Below, one piece after another: positions 35,470 to 45,300 of a stretch of 64,000 bases of DNA. The stretch covers positions 32,407,042 to 32,471,041 of the forward strand of contig NC_136002.1 in assembly GCF_048128805.1 (NCBI RefSeq). Direction: 5' to 3'. The stretch comes from Centroberyx gerrardi. Taxonomy: Eukaryota; Chordata; Actinopteri; Beryciformes; Berycidae. Within the stretch, counting starts at the first letter, position 1. Each line of letters starts with the position of its first letter. A model generated the notes under the pieces. That model was not told the origin of the DNA, searched no databases, and was given only the letters and a program-made list of their open reading frames with translations. The position numbers and the translations under genes were made by a program.

Positions 35470-37314
35470 ATGTGGGTCAAGAGAAGTTTGAAAACCAGTG
35501 GTGGGCTCACACGAGGGCGAGGGATGACGGAGCAACAACGTCTGTTGTGGCTGCTATCGATGCCCGCCTGTGCAGAAGTAAACCAGGCAATGGAGGGACT
35601 CACGGGGGTCAACTACAACTCTGGAGAGCAGAACAAGGACATGACCAAAGCAAGGCAAGCCCGTGACTGGAAGGACACACTGACAGTTCTCAGTTATCTA
35701 CAGGAGCAAAATCCGTTCAGCAATAACCCTAGTCTGCGGAACATTGCCACTGGGGAGCATGCACTTTCCATCGTCAACGTTGATACAGCACAGTCAGTTG
35801 GCGCTGCGATACTGAAGTCTATGGATGGACTAACACCTGCTGAGTACGCCTTCAAGAGGAAGGATCAAGCTGTCACTCTCGGCATGAAGTCTTCTGTAAG
35901 GATCGATAGAGATCAAATTCAAGTTGATCCACAGCTTCTCTTCCAGAGACTGGTCATAGTGGCACAGAAATGCGATGAACTCGAGTTAGCCCTCAAATAC
36001 GAACTATGTAGCTATCCCCCAGCCCTATTTGATTCCTCTCTCCTGCTTCGAGATGCAAACAAGCCAGCCCTCGCTGATGCCATCTGGGATCTTATCGGGC
36101 CTTATGTTCCAGCAGATAATGCAGTTGATGGCAGCCAGTATGTCTTGGATGGTGGAGCACTTGTTCAACGCATCCCATGGTCCCATGGATCTACTTATAA
36201 AGACATATGCCACCAGTACACGGAGTATGTAAGGAGGAAGTATGGCAAGGCTGTAGTGGTGTTTGATGGGTATGAAAGTAACAACACAAAGGACATGACA
36301 CATCACAGATGGTCAAAAGGGAAGATTGGCGCCACTGTGACATTTACAGCCGACATGATTGTCACAATGCAGAAGGAACAGTTCCTGGCTAACAGGCAGA
36401 ACAAGCAGCGATTTGTTTCCATGCTAAGTGAAGAGCTGCAGAAGGCAAACTGTGAGACATACCATGCCTCAGGAGATGCTGACCTGCTGATTGTGCAGAA
36501 AGCTGTGCAGTGTGCTACCACCAACAATACTGTGCTAATGGGGGATGACACAGACCTCTTAGTCCTTCTCTGCTACCATGCTAGCCTGGACTCGCATGAC
36601 CTGTTCTTTTGTTCTGAGTCGAGGAAGAACACAAAGAAGCCTCACATTTGGGACATCAAGGCTGCAGAACAAATACTTGGCCCAGACATATGTAAGCACA
36701 TCTTGTTCTTGCATGCAGTTCTTGGATGCGACACTACATCTCACCTCCACGGGATCGGGAAGGGAGCTTCCCTCAAGAAATTCAAAGAAAGCGACATATT
36801 CCGAGAGCAGGCAGAGGTGGTCTATGCACATTCAGCTTCTACAGATGATGCGGCAGAAGCAGGAGAGAAAGCGATGGTGATTCTCTACAATGGAAAATCA
36901 ACTGACACCCTGGACTCCCTCCGATATCACCGGTTCTGTGAGAAGGTGGCATCTAGCTCAACTTACGTTCAGCCACAGGTCTTACCACCAACATCAGGAG
37001 CAGCAAAGTATCACAGCCTGCGTGTGTGCTTGCAAGTACAAGAATGGAAGGGATCTACAGATGGACCTCGTCCCACAGAGTGGGGATGGCAGAAGTGTGA
37101 CGAGGGGTTTGTGCCAATTCAGACAACCCTACCCCCTGCTCCTGAAGAGCTTCTGCGGGTCATCAGGTGCAACTGCCAGGCTGACTGCAGCACCCTGAGA
37201 TGCACATGCAAAAAGAACAATATCGAGTGCACAGCGTGTGGAAACTGCAGGGGATCCAGCTGCACTAACTCAATACAGACGCCCTGTGATGAGAATGAAG
37301 ATGACATTGTGTAG
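35470..37314 (+). CDS. FEN1/XPG-like nuclease with C-terminal CXC cluster
   Basis: The uninterrupted 614-codon ORF has a PIN/FEN1-XPG core. VVVFDGYE (262-269), GDADLLIV (335-342) and GDDTDLLVLL (358-367) carry the acidic residues of a metal-binding site. HAVLGCDTTSHLHGIGKG (415-432) parallels the helix-hairpin region of FEN1-type nucleases. Residues 567-598 form a dense cluster (CNCQADCSTLRCTC..., then CGNCRGSSC) like tesmin/TSO1 CXC zinc domains. Related proteins occur in many copies in fish and invertebrates, mostly unnamed and probably transposon-linked. The first 20-odd codons are doubtful: the frame from 35472 (VGQEKFENQWWA-type) reads more like the family's upstream part, implying a frameshift near 35510. 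The true N-terminus is cut by the LINE to the left. Confidence 0.8.
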   Translation: MWVKRSLKTSGGLTRGRGMTEQQRLLWLLSMPACAEVNQAMEGLTGVNYNSGEQNKDMTKARQARDWKDTLTVLSYLQEQNPFSNNPSLRNIATGEHALSIVNVDTAQSVGAAILKSMDGLTPAEYAFKRKDQAVTLGMKSSVRIDRDQIQVDPQLLFQRLVIVAQKCDELELALKYELCSYPPALFDSSLLLRDANKPALADAIWDLIGPYVPADNAVDGSQYVLDGGALVQRIPWSHGSTYKDICHQYTEYVRRKYGKAVVVFDGYESNNTKDMTHHRWSKGKIGATVTFTADMIVTMQKEQFLANRQNKQRFVSMLSEELQKANCETYHASGDADLLIVQKAVQCATTNNTVLMGDDTDLLVLLCYHASLDSHDLFFCSESRKNTKKPHIWDIKAAEQILGPDICKHILFLHAVLGCDTTSHLHGIGKGASLKKFKESDIFREQAEVVYAHSASTDDAAEAGEKAMVILYNGKSTDTLDSLRYHRFCEKVASSSTYVQPQVLPPTSGAAKYHSLRVCLQVQEWKGSTDGPRPTEWGWQKCDEGFVPIQTTLPPAPEELLRVIRCNCQADCSTLRCTCKKNNIECTACGNCRGSSCTNSIQTPCDENEDDIV

Positions 37315-38446
37315 TGTTGTGTTGCATACACATATTTAATTGGTTCGTTTGATCAGTAGTTGATCAGGTATTTCTCTGAGTTGATAATTGGTTAGTTTGA
37401 TCAGCAGTTTGATTTTAATTGGTTCGTTTGATCAGCAGTTGATCAGTTATTTCTCTACAGTTATTTCTCTCCATTGCTCACGATGAGAATCGATGTGATG
37501 ATGTGATCATAATAAATTCTCATCACTGATATACTGTATGTGTTTTGTTTTGCTTCAAGGAAAAAACACAACTGCAACAACTCAACTCTCGCGAGACTTG
37601 AGCGAGACTTGGTTACACACAGACCGGATCAAGCGAAAGGTAAAGAAAAACGTTTCATTTCTCTGTAGGGTCCTTTCCATAATGTTGTCAGACACTTATA
37701 ATAACAATCTGAGCCTGTCAGTGGCAGAAACAAGAACTTTTAGTGGACGTACATTGACGGTGCGATTTGCCCCGTCGGATTACATTGCAGCTCGTTTCAC
37801 GGCTGCCGGCTGAAGCGATCTCGCTCAATACTGGACCAATTTCAAAAATTGTTGTCCCCTTTAGTCACTTAGACACAAAAAGATGGGGAAATAGGGTCCA
37901 GGTTGAAAAATACCGAAGTTACCCTTTAATGTATGTTAGAACAATGTAAATCACTAGAACTACTACTGCTACTACATGTCCAGGAGAGAGGTCGAGCCAG
38001 CACCCCTGAGTCAGATCAATTTCAGCAAGCCAAAGAGGACAGCCAGCCAGCTCAAAGACATTCCTGAGAAAAGTGGCAAGCTTAATGTGAAAGGCATCAA
38101 TTGATTTCAGTGTTATCAAGTTCATTTTCAGTCATATTTATCATTAAAAGCTTAAAAGTGTCCAGGCTCTTGGTGTTCCTTGTGTGGCATGGGAGGGTGT
38201 GCTTGGAGCATCTGGAGGCAGAGAGAGGACTTGGTTCACTCCCACTGAGCCAGCTGTTGCTCAAAGCGCACCTTGCTTATGCCATACACAGGCTCAATTA
38301 CACCTCGAGGATGCTTTTTGTAATGCTGTCTGACATCTGAATAACCACTGCTTCAATTGAAAAAAAAACAATTTCATTCCGTTTTATGTCTTCATCTGTT
38401 GTGTCTTGTATTGCGCTTTCAGACCTGTAATATTTATTTCTTACAC
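37315..38446. other. 3' flank of nuclease ORF, repeat-like
   Basis: At 37335-37470 the phrase 'ttggttcgtttgatcagcagt' recurs three times. AATAAA (37511) could serve as poly(A) signal. From 37640 to 37935 the sequence ('agacacttataataacaatctg' ... 'gaagttaccctttaa') looks like a dispersed repeat. No coding exon is supported. Confidence 0.4.
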
Positions 38447-38646
38447 TGGCAGGATTCATGGAAGATCCCGTATTTGCAGCATGCTGTGAAAGCTTGGTTG
38501 GCTGCAGATCCTGCACTACTTTGTGGCTTCAGAATTCATCACTGTGTTTGAAGCGTCGAGCGGAGGATTTTTCCGTCAACATTCACAGGGTCACTGGCCT
38601 TTCTGAACTAGCAAGTGTCGTTAGAGAACTGGCACGCGAAGAGTAA
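38447..38646 (+). pseudogene. RING/U-box-like terminal exon fragment
   Basis: After an acceptor-like TTTCTTACACTGGCAG, an ORF reads MEDPVFAACCESLVGCRSC, then SLCLKRRAEDF and GLSELASVVRELAREE to a stop. The spacing suggests a RING/U-box-like zinc cluster in which a late cysteine has become arginine (CLKRR). Similar short exons end some uncharacterised fish proteins. No upstream exon was identified, so it is probably a remnant. It converges on the integrase-like gene at 39731-41157. Confidence 0.35.
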
Positions 38647-39730
38647 ATGCTGCATTTGTTCTTGCCACCAATCCCTACTTTTCACAGTGTTATGTCATGT
38701 GATTGATAAATGCTTTTGATATTGAGGATTGATACGTTTTATGTTGCATCGTTGTTCTCAGCTCACAGGGATTTTATAAGAGCTAGAAAATGTGGCAAGC
38801 TGGACATTTTTGTGTCTCTGTTTCGTCATTATTCTCTCTGTACACAAGCACTTCCTGATTTCCAGCAAAATAAATATTTTTTTCCATAAAACGGTCCTGT
38901 GAACACTGTGTAATATGGATACGATGACAGTAAACAAAATGGAATGGCATTGTTTTTTTAATGGTAACAAGATAGACAGTTGACATTTTTATAGTAACAT
39001 TTGGCTCAAGAGTATACTTATACCCTGTACTCTTATAGTAGTGACTGCATAATGGTGGAGTCCATAGTTACAGTATGTCTACTTAAACAGAACTTAAAGA
39101 TCCCCTCCAGACATGTATTAATGGTGCCTTCAAATGGGCTCGTGTGTACCGTGCTCACCAGAAGAGTCCATATGAACGCCCCCCTCCTGTGGTATTCACG
39201 ACTTCGGAAGTGGAAATTTTCTGAAAGCTCCGAGTTCACGAGTTGTGACATGTTTGTTGACGTTTTCAGAAATGGAAGTTCATTTTTCGGTGGATGGTAA
39301 GTTAATATATTGTAATTTTAGTCGTATAGAGTTTTTCTTAGTAATTTTATAATATGTCTGAGGAAAATGTTGATATTCCCAACGGTCTCATCGTTTTCCT
39401 CTGTCATTATGCCTTTGCATTTCCTGCATTACGTTACCCGCTCGCTAGCTAGCTAAATTGTTAGCCTTGGTGGCTTCTAGATGCAGCGTTGCAGCGTTGC
39501 CTAGCAGCGGTGCTCTCACGACTTAACCACTTGAACGCCAAGTATATCGTGTACACGACTTCCCGTGTCGTAACCACGAGCTCACGAGTTCCATTTGAAG
39601 GCAGCATAAGACATATGAAAATACTCTCCTTGGAACAAGTTGCATACCCACACAGCTGAGGCTATCCCTCAGTCCATTACAAGGCTCCTCATGATCCAAC
39701 ACATGAAATTAGGAACATCTCTTTGTTACA
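38647..39730. other. Gene-free stretch
   Basis: No gene is supported. 'atgggctcgtgtgtaccg' to 'ttcatttgaaggcagcataag' (39130-39610) contains paired 'tgccttcaaatgg' and 'ccatttgaaggca' ends (near 39125 and 39590), probably a MITE of about 480 bp. Confidence 0.45.
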
Positions 39731-41157
39731 TCAATAGATCAAGGCCTCTTTGAATGGAGCATAGTTGTAATTGACAGCATTGTCAAAAACAACTGAAAGG
39801 TCGGGGTAATACTGTGCAAAGTGCTGCTCTGCTCTCACTTTGTCTGCCTCAGACAGAAAGGGGTCACTTCCGAATGAAGATACTCTGGTGAGGGATGATC
39901 ATGTCCCTGTCATACGTGTCAGCTGCTGCTGTGGCATCTGGTGGAAGATCTGTTGTGATTTTCCTCGGTGTTCCAGTCCCTGCCAGGTGATTTGGTATCC
40001 CTTTCCCTTTAACAACACAAAACATGTGTGTTGTGATGTTCAATGGTAAAACACTTTCTAGAGCCTGTTCCAGTGAATAACTTGTATGGGATATGTAACA
40101 CACCTGGGATCCTGTGAGCATTCCATAATTGCACAAATCTGTTTATGCCAATCTGGCACATCTGGCAGGTCAGAGTTTGGAGGTATGGCTCTCTTTGCTG
40201 GTTGTGTCTATATTCTGACAGCCTCTCTTGCATGTAAAGGCACAGGTAAAACTCTTTGCAATGATCCCACATTCCATAACGTGTCACTGCAGGTCTACAT
40301 AAACAAGTATGAAACACTTAATTATTGGTATTATTACAATTAATTACAATATTTTCTTTCAAACAGAACATACAACACTGACCTGTACACCTCTTCATAG
40401 ATGGCTAGATTGTTTTTTGCAGGCATAGTTGCATTTGCAACAATTTTCTTGCTGTATCCATCCAAAGCAATCACGAGTCACTCCAAACATGACCAATTTT
40501 TCATTTTGGTCCATGTGTAACTTGTGTCCCATATACTCCGCATTGTATGGGGTTGGGTTAAAGTTACGGGTACCCTATGCAAGCGAGAAAATATAATATA
40601 TTAATAACCTTGGTCAGCATTAGATGAAGTCTAGGTATTATTAGGCATACATGTGCATGGCATACACAACCCTGACTCTTGTAAAAACATAAAATTTAGG
40701 ACTACTTAATAACATTCTTGACGCCGTTCTTCATGGTAAGAGGCATGCGCTGCTCTCAAATCTCTTCCAGTTAGGCATTCCCCTGCACGTAACGACCACA
40801 AGTTGATCCAGTCTGTTAAAACACACACACACAGGCACACACGTGTTTATCTACAAGCTACAGCAAATAGTACATGTTTTTTTTAACTATTGCTTATTCT
40901 AACTCAACTGTCATTTGTAAATGTTACATACCTCATTTACTGCTCGAGAGACAGCAAGGTTTCAAGGTCTGAATCAGAAGTGCGTGTCCTTTTCTCCGCA
41001 TATTACGTTTGGCAAGTAGTCTCCGGATACTGATCTCAGAGTTTCCCCGCTGGACACCCATTTCTCGCATCTTTTCCGAGATCTCGTGATATGTCACTCC
41101 ATTCATAAACATATCATGAATTAGAGACATGTATGGCTCGAGTGAGGACTGGACCAT
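39731..41157 (-). pseudogene. Decayed integrase-core family gene, multi-exon
   Basis: Minus-strand pieces match, in order, an integrase-core (rve/DDE-like) family that is multicopy in fish. An N-terminal HTH-like exon (40932-41157) contains VTYHEISEKMREMGVQRGNS. A damaged segment at 40710-40815 resembles TGPTYGR...YHE. The catalytic start is at 40390-40577 (EYMGHKLHMDQNEKLVMFG, then DGYSKKIVANATMP). EFYLCLYMQERLSEYRHN to WNAHRIPG (40092-40300) ends at a GTGTGT donor. The last exon (39731-40008) has KGIPNHLAGTGTPRK and RAEQHFAQYYPDLSVVFDNA. Frameshifts after RRKG and after VMFGVT, plus an early stop in exon 1, show decay. Whether this copy was a transposon or a host gene is not determinable here. 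Confidence 0.75.
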
Positions 41158-41218
41158 GGGACTTTCGGTAGCCTCCGCTTTTGGCGCTCACTGGATGTAG
41201 CAAATTGCGACTATACAC

Positions 41219-41230
41219 TGCGCATGCGCA
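41219..41230. promoter_or_regulatory. NRF1-type palindrome
   Basis: TGCGCATGCGCA is the perfect palindromic NRF1 consensus. It lies 62 bases above the ATG of the integrase-like pseudogene, so the locus may have had a housekeeping-type promoter. Confidence 0.45.
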
Positions 41231-42359
41231 AAGCGTGGACACGCAGCAGGAAGACAGCGTGGGAAATAGGAAAATAAATAAAGAAAAACGTAAATTAGAC
41301 TTATTATTTCGTTTTGGTTTCCTTGTTTATTAGACTTTCCGTTTAGAGCTGAAAACAGGAAAACAAACATCAGGTTTCAAATTTTGGTGCATACAGAAAA
41401 ACAGAAAAATAGATTGCGTTTGCCAGATTGAATGAAATAATTGAATGATCGGATGATACACGGACCGGGTCTGACAACAAGCTTTAGAAAAGAGGTGAAA
41501 ACAACAACACAGCTTATATCACAGGTTTATATCATTATGCCTCAAGGAAATCTCCACATAGCACACGTAAGTTTCAGGATTGGTTACAGGGTCTGAAATC
41601 GCTTATTTCAGGTTTAAAGCAATATTTCAGTTACTTTTTGCAGCGTTTGAATGAGCCACGGAAATATCCTGACAAGTGACATTTAACACGTTTGTGAACA
41701 GATTCGCCATCAGATCGTGCTTTTAAGACAATAAAGCAAACTGGTACGTCCTCATTTTGCATTTCTATTCTTGGTTTACACTAAAATTAGTATTTAAAAA
41801 TAAAAGTAGATCCGGTCTCCCAACTATCTGTCCTAAATGGTATCCCTCCACTATGTTCTCTTCTATCAATAAAAAAGCCGGACCCACAGTCAACTGAAAA
41901 TCACAGCAGCAGGATCTGTTGTTGAATCTGCTTATGAACGTGTTAAATGTCATTTTTCAGTCTATTTTCGTGGCCTCATTCAAATGAACGGGAAGTAAAA
42001 ATCTGAACGTTACAAACTCGTCCAGCTGCATCTGATCTTGGTGAGGAGATTATATTGTGGTTTTCACGGCGGTCAGAGCAGAATAACCCCCATGTTGAAA
42101 CTATATTGCTCCTCCTGAGGCAGCCTGATCTCCGGACATTTTGTGAACTAAGCACAGAGCCTTAAAATGCAAATATATACGTGCTCCGTGCTCGAAAAGA
42201 GAGAGAAATCCGTGTTCCCACCATGAAAGGCAAGTGAAGGAGACAACCGTAAACAGGAAGTAGTCTGACACTGAAATAGAGCGGTGGAAAGTGAGAGTTC
42301 AATTCCCAGCTTCTACCAAGGTGACTGATAATTCTCTTTCTCTCTTCCTCCCTCCTCAC
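41231..42359. other. Gene-free stretch, expected site of last cytokine exon
   Basis: At 41462-41640 there is an inverted copy of the dispersed repeat seen at 14035 and 19226. At 42275-42320 'gagagttcaattcccagc' looks like a SINE B-box region. I read the minus strand of 41761-42359 for a fourth cytokine exon with a CxxC motif and found none. Confidence 0.45.
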
Positions 42360-45300
42360 CTGATTGATTGATCGCCTTTCTAGATTTCCTAGATGTTTCG
42401 CCAGTCGTCGCAGGGTGAGCTTCAAGGTGGGCCTCAAGGTGGGCCACTCCACGTTGAGGACTTTGACTTCTTGAGCGAAACAGTTCAGGGTTGATGTGGG
42501 GCATTTCTGCTGGAGAGAGAGAGAGAGAGAAAGAGAGATGATGCCATGAAGACAACAACCACAACGTCAATAACAACAACATCAGCTGATGGTGTGTCCT
42601 TTACAAAAAAGTCACGTGACAAGTCAACTAATATGTGAACATGTGAAATTTGCCCTTTCCCATGTGAATAGGAAAATGTGAAAACACTCTTCACCTAAGA
42701 ATTAAGAATTTCACATCAGAAATAACAACTGTTACTACTGCAAAGCATGTAGGCTAATAAACACGTCAGACGACTGTAAAAAAGTGATTTGATCGAGGGT
42801 CACAAAACGCTAACAGCCCAGAAATTTGCGTTAGCCTTGTTAGCATTTTGTGACCGTCGATCAAATCACTTTTTTCTAGTCTCTCATCGTCTGACAACAG
42901 AAACAGAAGGATAGGAGGAGACAGAAAGTTGCTTCTTAACATTGCTGCCAATGGAGAGAAGCGATCTGTAACCTGCAGAAGAACGTCGGCCATGTTGGTG
43001 AAAAAGGTCTGCTGGTTGCTTTGCTAAATTAGCCTACTGGCTAGTTGGCTAACCAGAGGTGAGGACTCGAGTCACATGACTTGGACTTAAGTTAGACTGG
43101 AGTCACAATTGTCATTGCTTGAGACTTGACTTGATGCATGAAGAGAAGACTTGAGACTTGACTTGACTTGGGTTCTGGTGACTTGGGACTTGACTCTGAC
43201 TTGTACTTTGATGACTTGAAAAGGTTTCTAAAGTCTTGACTTGAGATCTTGTGTTTGTGTAAATGACTTAGATTGAAAGTGATGAGATTTGTTCCAGCGG
43301 ACGACTGAATTTAAATTCTGTTTTCTGAATTTGTATGGAATGATTGAATTTATTGAAGTTGAAACTGATTCTAGAAATCAAACTCATGATGCTCTTACCA
43401 AGTTTTTATCCTATTAAAACCATATTGCATTGAAAAGTCCTAGATATTTAGTTTTCTTTAAGATATTAAATTGATACTGGACTCTTGATTTGTTCTGACT
43501 TGACTTGCTGTTCTACATTTAGACTTGAGACTTGACTTGAGACTTGAGAGTAACTTGGGACTCGAGAAGTTGACTTGCTCACACCTGTCTGGTGAACACT
43601 TTGTTCAGGTTGACTGAGGTGACTCTTGTCAAGCTACAACTCGTGGTGCATGACTCCCACATTTCTGGAGTCATTCCAGCTGTCGTGGACGAGCTTTAAG
43701 TGAAGTCAAATGAAGAAACTGAATAATATTGCAAGACCGGTCATGATTTTGCTCCAATTTACATTAAATGCATGAATTGATCTTTTCACGATCCATCTCC
43801 TTCATACAATTCTGACCCAGGCTCAGTGTCCTGCCGCTGCATGGAGAACAGACCTTTTTCTGTCACTGTCTCTGGATTATTATCTGGCAAGGCGGCCTAA
43901 ACATCTGTTCTCTCTTGGTGTCTATCTGTGTGTCATTATCTGTCCCTTCAGCTCAGGACGCGACGCTCTGGGTCGAGTGTTTACACCACAGAGGGCTAAT
44001 TTGCAAAAACAAACAAGTGATTCATATTGTGTGGATAATGTTTATGCTTTTCTCACTCTATCTTTTTCTCCGGCTCTCTGTCTCTGTATGTGGGCATGTT
44101 GGTACTAAAAAATCAAAGGCATGTAATTTGCATATTCCCTCGAGCTCGAGAGTAATTCCTTCTCTGTCGGTGCAGATCACTTGTTGTCTTGGCAGTGAAA
44201 GATGATGTGAGGGGAACCTCATGCTCAGGCTCTGTGATACAATTTACAATTTCCCTTTTGGCAGACGCTTTTATCCAAAGCGACGTACACATGAGATTTT
44301 AATACAACACAAGCAAGGATCTAGTCAGGAGAGAACAACGAGAGTAAGTGCCATAAAGCTAAGTTCTGGTCCAACAGGACAGAGGTGCATAGAGGCAGTG
44401 CATAAAGGCAGATAAAGAGGGGGTTTTTTTTTTGGATTACACAGTCCATCAGGTGAGAAGGTGTTCACTAAAGAGCTGGGTCTTAAGCCTTTTCTTAAAG
44501 ATTGAGAGGGACTCTGCGGATTGAATGGAACCACAGAAGAAGAGTCTGGCTAGAGATTTAGGGCCTTGTTGTGGCGGCAGCACCAGGCGCCGCTCCTGGG
44601 CAGAGCGTAGCGGGCGGGAGGGAGCGTAGACCTGAATGAGGGAGTTCAGGTCGGTCGGAGCCGTTTTGGTTGCTGCTTTGTAGGCGAGCATCAAGGACTT
44701 GAACCTGATGCGGGCAGCGACTGGGAGCCAGTGGAGGAATATGAACAGCGGAGTGACAGACCAGACGCGCCGCCGCGTTCTGGATCATCTGCAGAGGTTT
44801 GAGCGTACATGCCGGGAGCCCTGCCAGTAAGGAGTTGTCAAGGCGTGATATTACAAGCGCCTGTACTAGGAGTCGTGCTGCATGTTCAGACAGGTAGGAT
44901 CTGATCTTCCTGTTGTTGTGTAGGGCAAATCGACATGACCGAGCAAAAGAGGCCACATGTCAAGGCACGCTTCAACAAAAACAACAAAGTTGAGATTTGG
45001 AAACACTTTCCAGGGACCAGTGTATTAACTTTGCCTTCTGGTGTATTACAGCTGCACTATAGGCAACTTTGCATTTAGATGGCTCCAAGCTATGGTGGCC
45101 GGCAGGGCCAACGCACCTCAGCGGCCCAGAGCAATTGCAGTAGGAAAAACTGAATTAGCAGCGTGTTTCCTGTTAATGTATTTGCTTTGGCGTTCTGCGG
45201 CGCGCTTCTTCATTTACGGCAAGTTTCCGTTGTTGTGTTTGCTTTGGGTTTTCGTATGTGTTTTTGACTTTAATTGGCGTTTCTCCTAATGCAATTACTT

